In this document: one piece after another, positions 34,615 through 42,980 of the stretch
Layout: the number at the start of each line of letters is the position of its first letter
Position numbering within the stretch: position 1 is the first letter of the stretch
Origin: Sphingomonas sp. ATCC 31555
GTDB taxonomy: Bacteria > Pseudomonadota > Alphaproteobacteria > Sphingomonadales > Sphingomonadaceae
Assembly (NCBI RefSeq): GCF_000282895.1
Contig: NZ_ALBQ01000018.1
Span: 62,001-126,000, forward strand
Direction of reading: 5' to 3'
DNA length: 64,000 bases
Made by a program: the position numbers and the translations under genes
The notes under the pieces: generated by a model
What the model saw: only the letters and a program-made list of their open reading frames with translations
Databases searched by the model: none
Told to the model about the DNA's origin: nothing

Positions 34615-34651
34615 AAAAGGCGCCCGCTGCCCCGTGCAGCGAGCGCCCTTT
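34615..34651. terminator. Bidirectional hairpin between dctD and the glycine-zipper gene
   Basis: GGCGCCCGCTGC, loop CCCGT, GCAGCGAGCGCC with one mismatch, flanked by AAAA on the left and TTT on the right. It can serve both convergent genes. Confidence 0.65.
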
Positions 34652-34667
34652 GCGTCAGGCCAGGCAA

Positions 34668-35078
34668 TCAGCGGCCGCCGCGGCAATCGCCGCCGTCCAC
34701 CGCGCGTCCGGCCAGCGCGCCAACGCCTGCACCGATGATGGTACCGGTGCCGCTGCGGCGATAGGAGCTGCCGCGGCCAATTTCGCCGCCGAGCAGGCCG
34801 CCGGCGATCGCACCTAGGATCGTGCCGGTGGTGCCGTCGCTGCAGCGCTGGCGATAGTTGCGGTCGCGATAGGCATAGCGCGGACCGTCGCCACGATAGT
34901 CGCGGTACTGACGATAATCGCGCACGTCCCGATATTCGCGGTAATCGCCACGATAATCACGGTCGTAGCGGCTATAGCCGTCGCGATAGCCATAATCTTG
35001 GGCAGCTGCCGGAACCGCGGCAACCGTTCCGGAAATCAGCGTGGCTACCATGGTGGCGCCGATCAGAAACTTCTTCAT
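34668..35078 (-). CDS. Glycine-zipper 2TM protein with a Tyr/Arg/Asp repeat
   Basis: A 136-residue exported protein with signal peptide MKKFLIGATMVATLISGTVAAVPAAAQ. Then a 45-residue low-complexity tract of Y, R and D (DYRGDYREYRDVRDYRQ and similar). The C-terminal glycine zipper is GTILGAIAGGLLGGEIG and GTIIGAGVGALAGRAVDGG. Such proteins insert into the envelope. A second protein of the same type is at 49483-50010, sharing DGTTG before the zipper. Confidence 0.82.
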   Translation of the reverse strand: MKKFLIGATMVATLISGTVAAVPAAAQDYGYRDGYSRYDRDYRGDYREYRDVRDYRQYRDYRGDGPRYAYRDRNYRQRCSDGTTGTILGAIAGGLLGGEIGRGSSYRRSGTGTIIGAGVGALAGRAVDGGDCRGGR

Positions 35079-35196
35079 CTTCTCGTCTCCTCGCGGGGCG
35101 CTTGTGCCGCCGTCTGAAGCCTGATTCGCATATTTCAGATGTTGCGAGCCTGAATGCGCTCGTTAGCTCGCGTTCATCCCAGCGCGGGGCCGTTGC

Positions 35197-35221
35197 GGAA
35201 CCAGAAGGTTTCGACATCGTT
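35197..35221 (+). promoter_or_regulatory. EcfG-type general stress promoter
   Basis: GGAAC (35197-35201), 16 bases, CGTT (35218-35221): exact match to the EcfG consensus. The start codon of the next gene follows at 35249, giving a leader of about 20 bases with AGGAGGA in it. Confidence 0.68.
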
Positions 35222-35248
35222 CCGCTTTCAACAGGAGGAATTCCGCCC

Positions 35249-35476
35249 ATGCACGATTTCGGTATCCGGCGCGCGTTGGAGAGCGTTCGCCTGGTCTATC
35301 GCCCGCGCGAGACGAATCTTTGCCCAGGCTGCGGCCAGTCGCACTGGATGATAGGGCGGATGACCGCAGAGTGCGCCCATTGCGGCACCGCGCTGCCGCT
35401 GCACGCCGGTGCCTCGGGGGGACACAGCGCCCTTAGCAGTCGCGCTGCCAATGGCAGCTCCCCGCTGGCCGCATGA
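35249..35476 (+). CDS. Small zinc-ribbon-like protein
   Basis: A 75-residue protein with two cysteine pairs, CPGC and CAHC, in NLCPGCGQSHWMIGRMTAECAHCGTALPL, a treble-clef-like zinc site. A strong AGGAGGA lies nine bases before ATG 35249. It overlaps the next gene by four bases (ATGA). The EcfG-type promoter upstream suggests a stress-induced mini-operon. Not recognised beyond the zinc motif. Confidence 0.75.
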   Translation: MHDFGIRRALESVRLVYRPRETNLCPGCGQSHWMIGRMTAECAHCGTALPLHAGASGGHSALSSRAANGSSPLAA

Positions 35477-35763
35477 CGAGTATCGCCTCCACCACGCCGA
35501 TCGAGCGGATTGCGCGCGTGATCGCCGCCGAAATGCTCAGCCCAAATGCGGAAGGTTCCGGCGACCTCGGTCGACCGGTGAGCGAGGTCGTCGACACGAT
35601 CTGGCCGCGCGAAACCGAGCGTGCTCTTGCGGTCCTGCGCACCCTGCGCGAGCCCACGCCCACGATGATCCGGGCCGGGGAAGCAGCTGGCACCGACCCG
35701 GCGCACATCTGGAGCGCGATGGTGAACGCCGCGATCGCCGAACGCCCAGCTACCGACGGCTGA
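35473..35763 (+). CDS. Small hypothetical protein coupled to the zinc-ribbon gene
   Basis: A 96-residue helical protein (MTSIASTTPIERIARVIAAE...). It starts inside the ATGA overlap with the zinc-ribbon gene, so both are translated together. The segment SEVVDTIWPRETERALAVLRTLREPTPTMIRAG is the most distinctive part. Not assigned to a family. General stress expression is inferred from the shared promoter. Confidence 0.72.
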   Translation: MTSIASTTPIERIARVIAAEMLSPNAEGSGDLGRPVSEVVDTIWPRETERALAVLRTLREPTPTMIRAGEAAGTDPAHIWSAMVNAAIAERPATDG

Positions 35764-35811
35764 GCATTCCAGCGGTTTGTTCGGGCCGCAGCTTTCGCTA
35801 TGGGCAGTGGC

Positions 35812-37248
35812 ATGCATGATGCCCCGCTCACCCTGTACAACTCGCTTTCCCGTTCGCTCGAGCCGTTCCGGCCGCTGGATCCTGAAAAGGGCGTGCGCGT
35901 CTATTCGTGCGGGCCGACGGTGTACAACTATGCCCATCTCGGCAATTTGCGCGCTTATGTGTTCACCGACACGCTGAGCCGGGTGCTGCGGTGGAAGGGC
36001 TATCCGCTCACCCATGTCATCAACATCACCGATGTCGGCCATCTGACGTCGGATGCCGATGCGGGCGATGACAAGATGGAAGCGGCCGCGCGCGCCCAGG
36101 CCAAGAGCATCTGGGACATTGCCGCGCATTACACCGCGGCGTTCAAGCAGAATATCCGCGATCTCAACATCGACGAGCCATCGCGCTGGTCGGTAGCTAC
36201 CGATCATATCCAGCAGATGATCGCCTTTGCGGAGAAGATCGCGCCGCAGCATTGCTACGAGCTGGAGTCGGGCCTTTATTTCGACGTCTCGACCGTGCCG
36301 GAATATGGCCGCCTCGCGGGCGCGGCCGATGATGCGGCGGAAGGGCGAATCGACCCGGTGGATGGCAAGCGCCACCCGCAGGATTTTGCGATCTGGCGCA
36401 AATCGCCCCCGGGCGAGCAACGCCAAATGGAGTGGGAGTCGCCCTGGGGGCGGGGTGCGCCGGGCTGGCATCTCGAATGCTCGGTGATGAGCATCCAGTA
36501 CCTGGGTGCTCCGTTCGACATCCACACTGGCGGCATCGATCATCGCGAGATCCACCATCCGAACGAAATCGCGCAGAACCAGGCCTATTGCGGCTGCGGC
36601 GACAGCGGCGCGAAATTCTGGATGCACAACAACTTCCTCGTCGATCGCAGTGGGAAGATGTCGAAGTCGAAGGGCGGCTTCACCACGTTGCAGTCGCTGA
36701 TCGATGCGGGCGTGCATCCCCTCGCCTACCGCCTGCTGTGCCTCCAGGCGCAGTATCGCAGCGAGCTGGAGTTCTCCGCCGACAATGTGGCGGCGGCACT
36801 CACGCGCCTGAAGCGGCTGGTGATGACGGTGACGGCGCTGAAGGCACGGGCCGACGGCGAGGGAACGGTGCCGGCGGCATGGCTCGAGCGGTTGGACGCG
36901 GCGGTTTCGGACGATCTCAACACTCCCAAGGCACTACCGGTGCTTGACGAAATGTTGGCGGACAAGCGCACCTCGCCGGCCGATCGGCTGGCCGCGCTGG
37001 CCGAGTTCGACAAGGTGCTGGGCCTGCGGCTGACCGATCTGACGCGCGAGGAACTGCGCGTACGGCCCAAGGGCGCGACGATCACGCCCGAAGAGATTGG
37101 CGACCTGCTGGTCGAGCGCAAGGAAGCGCGGGTGGTGAAGGATTTCCAGCGATCGGACCGGATACGCGACGAGCTGATGGCAGCGGGGATCGACGTGATG
37201 GACGGGGATCCGCTGGGGTGGGACTGGAAGCCTGCGCTGCAGGGCTGA
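35812..37248 (+). CDS. cysS: Cysteinyl-tRNA synthetase
   Basis: A 478-residue class I synthetase. Zinc and HIGH-type region: VYSCGPTVYNYAHLGNLRAYVFTD (C and HLGN). Zinc ligands further on in GWHLECSVMS and GGIDHREIHHPNE. The KMSKS loop is GKMSKSKGG and the tRNA-binding DALR-type domain follows. ATG 35812 (MHDAPLTLYNS) is chosen; an in-frame ATG four codons upstream (35800) is possible. Convergent with the AmpG-like gene through a hairpin that covers both stop codons. Confidence 0.96.
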   Translation: MHDAPLTLYNSLSRSLEPFRPLDPEKGVRVYSCGPTVYNYAHLGNLRAYVFTDTLSRVLRWKGYPLTHVINITDVGHLTSDADAGDDKMEAAARAQAKSIWDIAAHYTAAFKQNIRDLNIDEPSRWSVATDHIQQMIAFAEKIAPQHCYELESGLYFDVSTVPEYGRLAGAADDAAEGRIDPVDGKRHPQDFAIWRKSPPGEQRQMEWESPWGRGAPGWHLECSVMSIQYLGAPFDIHTGGIDHREIHHPNEIAQNQAYCGCGDSGAKFWMHNNFLVDRSGKMSKSKGGFTTLQSLIDAGVHPLAYRLLCLQAQYRSELEFSADNVAAALTRLKRLVMTVTALKARADGEGTVPAAWLERLDAAVSDDLNTPKALPVLDEMLADKRTSPADRLAALAEFDKVLGLRLTDLTREELRVRPKGATITPEEIGDLLVERKEARVVKDFQRSDRIRDELMAAGIDVMDGDPLGWDWKPALQG

Positions 37249-37265
37249 GCCGTACGCTCAGCCCT
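37241..37265. terminator. Bidirectional hairpin covering the cysS and ampG-like stop codons
   Basis: AGGGCTGAGC, loop CGTAC, GCTCAGCCCT: a perfect 10 bp stem. It includes the TGA of cysS (37246-37248) and, on the other strand, the TGA of the AmpG-like gene (37258-37260). No T-run. Confidence 0.6.
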
Positions 37266-39015
37266 CCTGCCCCGCGCTCCCGATCGAGCGATCGACCAGC
37301 CCGGTGCGCATCATCCACCAATAGAGCGCAACGCCGGGCAGCGCGATCAGGGTGGTGAACAGGTAGAAGTCGATATAGCCCATCGCCTTGATCAGGCTGC
37401 CCGCCGTCGTGCCGGTGACGAACCGGCCGACGATGCTGGCCCCGGCGGAGATCAGGGCGTATTGCGCGGCGGTGAAGCGCAGGTCGGTGAGCGCCGAGAA
37501 ATAGGCGATCACCACGACACCGCCGATGCCGCTGGCGATGTTCTCGAAACCGATCGCCGCGGCCATGCCGATATTCGAATGCCCCGCAGCCGCGAGCCCG
37601 GCAAAGCTCAGGTTCGAAACCGCCATCAGCACCAGACTGAGCATCACCGATCGCTTCATCCCCATGCGGGCATAGAGCATGCCCCCGAGGAAGATGCCGA
37701 GCATATAGGCGAGAAAGCCCAGCGAGACGTCGTAAAAGGCGATCTCGTCGTTGCTGAATCCCAGATCGTTGAACAACAGGCGGAAGGTCAGGTTGGCTAG
37801 CGTGTCACCGATCTTGTGCACCACGATGAACAGCAGCACGATCAGCGCGCCTTCGCGGGCGAAGAACTGGACGAACGGCCTCCAGATCGCAGCGGCGACG
37901 GTGGCGATGCTGCGCCGTTCGGCCGGCTCGCGGCGGCGTTCGGGTTCGCCGACGATCAGGCCGGTGAGGATCGCCGGCAGCGCGAACACGGCGCAAGCGC
38001 CATAGCCGAGCGCCCACCCTGAGCGTCCCGCGACGACCAGCGCGATCGCCCCCGCCGCGACCGATCCGATCCGCCATCCATATTGCGACATGCCAGATCC
38101 GTAGCCGAGTTCATGCGGCTGCAGCACTTCGATGCGGTACCCATCGATCACAACATCATAACTGGCGCCCGCCCCGCCCATCAACACCGCCGCGGTCACG
38201 GTGGGCCAGATATTCGCTGGGTCCGGTACCACCAGCGCCAGGTTAATTGTCGCTGCAACCACCAGGGCACCGGCAACGATCAGCCAGGAGACGCGCTGCC
38301 CCAGCCGGCCGAGCAACGGGATCGGCACACTATCGACGATCCACGCCCATAGGAACTTGAAGTTGTACACCAGGATGGCGAGCGTGAAGGCCGTTACGGT
38401 AGACTTGTCGATCCCGGTCTGCGCCAGCCGCGTGGTAAGCGTCGCGCCGATCATGGCGAAGGGGAAGCCGGAGGAGACACCGAGCGCGAAGGATGCCAGC
38501 GGGCCCTTTGCGAAATAGGGCTGCACCCCGTCCGGCAGTTCGCTGCGCCAGTCCGCAGGCGCAGCCTTCCGGGCAAGCACGAACGCCGCGATCAACGCCG
38601 CCAGCGCCGCCGCGGCGCCCCAGCCAAGCGACAGCGTCGCGCCCTTGAGCGTCTTGGGCGGCGACAGCACGGGAAACAGCGTCGCAAGCACCAGCACGAC
38701 AGCCCCCACGGCGCTGCCCGCCATCAACAGGCTCGCGCCCGCTCTACCGCGCAATGCCAGACTCAATCCCAAGGCGAGCGCGATTGCGAGCAGGCCGAGT
38801 ATGAACGTCATTGAAGGCGGAAGCGCCGCGGCTCCGTTGCTCGACCCGGCGACGAAAGCATAGCCGGCCACTGGCGAGGCACCGCCGCCGGGCAGCAGCA
38901 TGTATGCCCAGGGCGCCAGCAGCAGGAGCAGCGCGGCGGTAACCATCAGCTGGGCGAGCGGGATCAGCGGCGTTCCCCCGCCGGGGCGAAGATTTGGTGC
39001 TTGTTCGTTGGCCAT
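37258..39015 (-). CDS. ampG: AmpG-type muropeptide permease (MFS)
   Basis: A 585-residue MFS transporter. The MFS part starts near residue 165 (YFAKGPLASFALGVSSGFPFAMIGATLTTRLAQTGIDKSTVTAF) and contains the AmpG-like segments QDVVIDGYR-type (YDVVIDGYRIEVL) and YALISAGASIVGRF...GYIDFYLFTTLIALPG. It has an extra N-terminal region of about 160 residues with four predicted transmembrane segments. AmpG imports anhydromuropeptides from cell-wall turnover for recycling. Confidence 0.88.
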   Translation of the reverse strand: MANEQAPNLRPGGGTPLIPLAQLMVTAALLLLLAPWAYMLLPGGGASPVAGYAFVAGSSNGAAALPPSMTFILGLLAIALALGLSLALRGRAGASLLMAGSAVGAVVLVLATLFPVLSPPKTLKGATLSLGWGAAAALAALIAAFVLARKAAPADWRSELPDGVQPYFAKGPLASFALGVSSGFPFAMIGATLTTRLAQTGIDKSTVTAFTLAILVYNFKFLWAWIVDSVPIPLLGRLGQRVSWLIVAGALVVAATINLALVVPDPANIWPTVTAAVLMGGAGASYDVVIDGYRIEVLQPHELGYGSGMSQYGWRIGSVAAGAIALVVAGRSGWALGYGACAVFALPAILTGLIVGEPERRREPAERRSIATVAAAIWRPFVQFFAREGALIVLLFIVVHKIGDTLANLTFRLLFNDLGFSNDEIAFYDVSLGFLAYMLGIFLGGMLYARMGMKRSVMLSLVLMAVSNLSFAGLAAAGHSNIGMAAAIGFENIASGIGGVVVIAYFSALTDLRFTAAQYALISAGASIVGRFVTGTTAGSLIKAMGYIDFYLFTTLIALPGVALYWWMMRTGLVDRSIGSAGQEG

Positions 39016-39055
39016 TCGGGGAGGAAACTAGCCGAAAATTCGGGAGAGGATAGCC

Positions 39056-40249
39056 ATGAACGCACCTACCGAAGGTCAACGCGCGCTGGCCGCAGCGCTG
39101 ACCAGGGGCGTCGACGCCGATCGCGCGCCGATCACTCATGTGAAGGCCAGCGCCTACACCTCCCTTGAGCGCTTCACGGCGGAACAGGCCGCCATCTTCC
39201 AGCGCGCGCCACTGGTGTTGGCGCCATCTGCATTGCTGCCCAACCCGGGCTCGGCGATCCCGCACGACGGGTTTGGCAAGCCGCTGCTGCTCACGCGCGA
39301 CGCGCAGGGCGTCGCACGGGTGTTTCTCAACGTCTGCCAGCATCGCGGCACCCGACTGGTGGAAGGATGCGAGACAGTAAAGGCGAATCGCCTCGTCTGT
39401 CCCTATCATGCCTGGAGCTACACGCTGGACGGCCGCCTCGCCGGTCTGCCGCGCGCCGATGCGTTCCCGGAGCTTAACCGGGCAGACTATGCGCTGCGCC
39501 CGCTGCCCACGCACGAAGCAGGTGGCCTGATCTGGTTCGCCTTCGACGCTGCGGCGGATTTCGCCCATGCCGACGCCTTGGCGCAGGACTTCGCCGCGTT
39601 CGACCTTGCCGGCCAGTATTGCTTTCGCCGCCGCATGCATCGTGTGGCCGCCAACTGGAAGCTGGTGATGGATGCGTTTCTGGAAAGCTATCATATCCAG
39701 CGGCTTCACGCCGAAACCATCGCAGGGTTCTTCCACGACGGTGTCTCGGCCGCCGATCGGATCGGCCCGCATCAGCGCTCCGCCGTCGGCCGAACCGCGA
39801 GCCTTGCCGAACTCGCGGCGCAGGACTGGCCTACACTGCGAGGGGCGATAACCTATACCTATCAGATGTTTCCCGGAGCGGTGCTGGCGGTGAGCCCCGA
39901 CTATATAAACCTGATGGTGCTGATGCCGCAGGCGGTCGACCAGGTGCTGGTTGAGAACTTCATGCTGATCCCCGCGCCGCCCGCAAGCGAGAAAGCGCGG
40001 GACCATTGGGAGCGAAGTTGGCACTTGCTCGACGAGGGCGTATTCGCGGGCGAGGATTTCCGTGCGTGCGAACTCGGCCAGCAGGGCCTCGCCGCAGGCG
40101 CGGTCGAGCACGTCACGCTCGGCAGTCTCGAACAAGGGGTGCGGCACTTCCACGACGTGGTCGAAGCCTGGCTCACTCGCGCCGACGCGTCGGAAAAAAG
40201 CGCCGTATTCCCTTTCCGGCAGGCTGCCGTTCAGAATTCGGCGCTATAG
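39056..40249 (+). CDS. Rieske-type aromatic ring-hydroxylating oxygenase, alpha subunit
   Basis: A 397-residue oxygenase. The Rieske [2Fe-2S] ligands are CQH (C-x-H) and CPYH (C-x2-H) in CQHRGTRLVEGCE...RLVCPYHAWSYTLDG. The mononuclear iron site is DAFLESYHIQRLH with two histidines, completed by an acidic residue further on. It resembles choline- or carnitine-type and PAH-type oxygenases; the substrate cannot be deduced. No beta subunit or ferredoxin is adjacent. The nearest reductase of the right type is at 27218-28438. Confidence 0.88.
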   Translation: MNAPTEGQRALAAALTRGVDADRAPITHVKASAYTSLERFTAEQAAIFQRAPLVLAPSALLPNPGSAIPHDGFGKPLLLTRDAQGVARVFLNVCQHRGTRLVEGCETVKANRLVCPYHAWSYTLDGRLAGLPRADAFPELNRADYALRPLPTHEAGGLIWFAFDAAADFAHADALAQDFAAFDLAGQYCFRRRMHRVAANWKLVMDAFLESYHIQRLHAETIAGFFHDGVSAADRIGPHQRSAVGRTASLAELAAQDWPTLRGAITYTYQMFPGAVLAVSPDYINLMVLMPQAVDQVLVENFMLIPAPPASEKARDHWERSWHLLDEGVFAGEDFRACELGQQGLAAGAVEHVTLGSLEQGVRHFHDVVEAWLTRADASEKSAVFPFRQAAVQNSAL

Positions 40250-40276
40250 TCGGGTCATCGAGAAAAGGAGTATCCC

Positions 40277-40408
40277 ATGCCCCGTTCCACTAGCCGCAGC
40301 ATCGCCCGCCCCCAGCCGGCTTCGCCTTCGGAAGCGGTCGCGCGGCTGGCCGTGCTCGCATCGGTCTTCGCGTGGGCGGGCGTAGTCGTGGAGTTGTTCC
40401 TCCACTAA
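40277..40408 (+). CDS. Small single-span membrane protein
   Basis: A 43-residue protein (MPRSTSRSIARPQPASPSEA, then ARLAVLASVFAWAGVVVELFLH). The basic N-terminus and a C-terminal hydrophobic segment of about 20 residues suggest one membrane helix. AAAGGAG lies six bases before the ATG. Its stop overlaps the convergent response regulator end by four bases. No family recognised. Confidence 0.6.
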   Translation: MPRSTSRSIARPQPASPSEAVARLAVLASVFAWAGVVVELFLH

Positions 40409-40842
40409 CCGCTCGGATCGAGGAACAGACTGAAGCTGTGCGGCAGTCGTTTGGGTGCCGCGCCGCCGCTCAACACCGAGTCGATCGCGTCTATCGCCGC
40501 TAGCAGATCGCGCTGAGGATAGGGTTTGCCCAGACAGCCGGCGGCAAGCGCCCGTGCGTCCGCCGGGCAATTGCCGGTCACGAACAGCACTGGCAGCCCT
40601 CGCGCATAAGCGGCCCGTGCCACCTCCACGCCGCTTCCATCGGAAAGGCGGATGTCTGCAAGCACCAGATCGAGCGGCGCTCCCGCCTCCACGATCCGAG
40701 TCGCGTCGACGACTGAATCCACCGTGGCGACGATGGTGAAGCCCGACTCGCGGAGGAAATGCTCGGTATCGAACGCCACTAACGGCTCGTCCTCCACCAC
40801 GAGCAGGTGTTCGATCCGCCGCTTTTTCCTCCCGAACAACAT
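40405..40842 (-). CDS. Single-domain response regulator
   Basis: A 145-residue CheY-like receiver: acidic pair in LLVVEDEPLVAFDTEHFL, phospho-acceptor Asp in LVLADIRLSDGSG, Thr in VLFVTGNCP and Lys in CLGKPYPQRDLLAAI. No output domain. It resembles the regulator Sma0114/CpdR-like receivers of alphaproteobacteria that act without DNA binding. No kinase is adjacent. ATG 40842 is preferred over a TTG at 40857. Confidence 0.87.
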   Translation of the reverse strand: MLFGRKKRRIEHLLVVEDEPLVAFDTEHFLRESGFTIVATVDSVVDATRIVEAGAPLDLVLADIRLSDGSGVEVARAAYARGLPVLFVTGNCPADARALAAGCLGKPYPQRDLLAAIDAIDSVLSGGAAPKRLPHSFSLFLDPSG

Positions 40843-40949
40843 TCGTTCCGGCCCCAAATCAAAGTCTTGCCCGTGCGCCTAACGCGCAACTTACCTTCGC
40901 GCACCGTATAAATTTTTGCTCGGCGAAGCATAATCGCTATATCGCCGCG

Positions 40950-42437
40950 GTGTCTGTATCCACTCCCCCGAAAACGGCGGGCGCGTCCCAGCGTATCGCC
41001 AAGCTTCTCGCCCGCGCCGGCATCGCCTCGCGCCGCGAAATCGAACGCATGATTGCCGAGGGCCGCGTCGCCCTCAACGGCACCGTTCTCGATACCCCTG
41101 CAACCCTGCTCAACTCGCTTCACGGCGTCACGGTCGATGGCCAGCCGGTGGCGGAAGCTGCCCCGGCCCGACTGTTCCGCTATCACAAAGCGGCGGGCCT
41201 GCTCACCGCCGAACGCGATTTCACCGGCCGGCCGACCATCTACGATCAAATGCCCGAAGGCTTGCCGCGCGTGATTCCCGTCGGGCGGCTCGATCTCAAT
41301 ACTGAAGGACTGTTGCTGCTCACGACCGACGGTGAGCTGAAGCGTGAGCTCGAGCTGCCGTCCACTGGCGTGGAACGCAGCTATCGCGCCCGCGCATACG
41401 GCCAAGTGAGCCAGGAGCAGCTTGAGGATCTGATGCTCGGCATCGAGATCGAAGGCGTGCGCTATGGCCCTATCAACGCCAATATCGAACGGCGAACCGG
41501 AGCAAATCTCTGGATCGAGATGACGCTGACGGAGGGCAAGAACCGCGAAGTCCGCCGCGTCCTGGAATATCTGGGCCTCCAGGTCAGCCGCCTGATCCGC
41601 ACTCGCTATGGCCCCTTCTTTCTGGGTGACCTGCCGCCCGGCGACGTCGATGAGATCCGCCAAGCGGATCTGATCACCTTCCGCACCGTGCTTTCCAAGC
41701 CGGGCGGCGGCAAGGCTGCGTCGAACCTCCAATTCGCCGTTCGCCAGCGCGTGATCGAGCCGGTAGAGAAGCCGAGTAAGGTGGAGCCAGAGGGCCGTCG
41801 CCGGATCGCAAAACCGGCCGCGGCACCGGCCGCAAAGAAACCCGTTTTCACCCCCCGCGCTACGCCCGAGGCGAAGGCGAAGCCCGGCGCACGAACCCCT
41901 GGCCGGCTTTCCGCACGCGAGGGCACTGCCGATCGGGTTGGCAATCCGGCACGCGCCGGGCGCGCCAAGGCATTCCGGGACAATCGCGAGCCGCGCGAGA
42001 CGCAAGGCATGGAACGCCCCTGGGCCACGCGTGACGATCGCCGCACTCGAGAAGGTACGGAACGCCCGCGCGGAGAGCGGCCACAGCGTAGTGGCCCCGT
42101 TGGAGGCGCAGGCGAGCGTCGCGCTGCGCATCCTCGGGCCGAGGGCGAAGAGCGGCCGGGCAGCTTCCGCTCGCAGCGGACCGGCGGTGAACGTCGGCAC
42201 GACGAGGCGGGACGCCCCAGGGCTGACCGCAGCGAACGCAGCCGCGGCGCACCGTCCTCTCGATCAGGCGAGCCGGAACGGCCACGGAGCGGCCCGCGCA
42301 CGCGTCCCGGCGGTGATAGCGCCGACCGGCCACGGGGCGGACCGCGCCCGCCCCGGCCAGGCGGCGGCGATCACCCGCGCGGCCCGCGTCCGGGCGGTCC
42401 CGGCAAGCCTGCCAGGCCGCCACGGGGGCGCAACTGA
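40950..42437 (+). CDS. rluB: Large-subunit pseudouridine synthase (RluB/RsuA family) with disordered tail
   Basis: A 495-residue protein. S4 domain at residues 13-60 (QRIAKLLARAGIASRREIERMIAEGRVALNG), then the RsuA-type synthase core with catalytic Asp in VGRLDLNTEGLLLLT and the RTRYGPFFLGDLPPGDV segment. From about residue 270 the chain is a 220-residue Arg/Gly/Pro/Glu-rich tail that is almost certainly disordered and RNA-binding. It starts at GTG 40950. Its stop overlaps rsmD by one base. Confidence 0.92.
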   Translation: MSVSTPPKTAGASQRIAKLLARAGIASRREIERMIAEGRVALNGTVLDTPATLLNSLHGVTVDGQPVAEAAPARLFRYHKAAGLLTAERDFTGRPTIYDQMPEGLPRVIPVGRLDLNTEGLLLLTTDGELKRELELPSTGVERSYRARAYGQVSQEQLEDLMLGIEIEGVRYGPINANIERRTGANLWIEMTLTEGKNREVRRVLEYLGLQVSRLIRTRYGPFFLGDLPPGDVDEIRQADLITFRTVLSKPGGGKAASNLQFAVRQRVIEPVEKPSKVEPEGRRRIAKPAAAPAAKKPVFTPRATPEAKAKPGARTPGRLSAREGTADRVGNPARAGRAKAFRDNREPRETQGMERPWATRDDRRTREGTERPRGERPQRSGPVGGAGERRAAHPRAEGEERPGSFRSQRTGGERRHDEAGRPRADRSERSRGAPSSRSGEPERPRSGPRTRPGGDSADRPRGGPRPPRPGGGDHPRGPRPGGPGKPARPPRGRN

Positions 42438-42976
42438 TGCGGATCATCGCTGGTGAATGGCGAGGTCGCCCGCTGCTCGCGCCTAAGGGCGAAACGACTC
42501 GGCCTACGGCAGATCGCACGCGCGAGGCCCTGTTCTCGATGCTCGCCTCGCGCATTGGCAGCTTCGAGGGCCTGGCGGTCGGCGATTTTTTTGCCGGATC
42601 GGGGGCATTGGGCTTGGAAGCCCTGTCGCGGGGGGCGGGCTCGTGCGTGTTCGTTGAGCAGGATCGCGGGGCGCTCGACGTGCTCAAAGCCAATGTCGCA
42701 AAGCTCGGCGCGAAAGGTGCCGATGTGCGGCCTGGATCGGTACTCGCGCTTGGGCCCGCGCGCGCGCCGCTGGATCTGATCATGATGGATCCGCCCTATG
42801 GCACCAGCGCCGGCGCCGTCGCGCTCGACAAGCTCGCACGGCTCGGCTGGACTGCGCCGGGCAGCTGGGTGAGCATCGAGACCGCCTATAACGAGGACGT
42901 GTCGGTCGCCGGCTTCGTCATTGATGTCGAGCGGGTGCATGGCAAGGCAAAGCTCACCCTGCTTCGCCCCGCCTGA
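42437..42976 (+). CDS. rsmD: 16S rRNA (guanine-966 N2) methyltransferase
   Basis: A 179-residue methyltransferase of the N6-adenine/N2-guanine type. It starts MRIIAGEWRGRPLLAPKGETTRPTADRTREALFSML, with SAM-binding DFFAGSGALGLEALSRGA and the catalytic DPPY in IMMDPPYGT. Translation is coupled to the pseudouridine synthase gene (TGATG), so two rRNA-modifying enzymes are made together. Confidence 0.96.
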   Translation: MRIIAGEWRGRPLLAPKGETTRPTADRTREALFSMLASRIGSFEGLAVGDFFAGSGALGLEALSRGAGSCVFVEQDRGALDVLKANVAKLGAKGADVRPGSVLALGPARAPLDLIMMDPPYGTSAGAVALDKLARLGWTAPGSWVSIETAYNEDVSVAGFVIDVERVHGKAKLTLLRPA

Positions 42977-42980
42977 ACAC

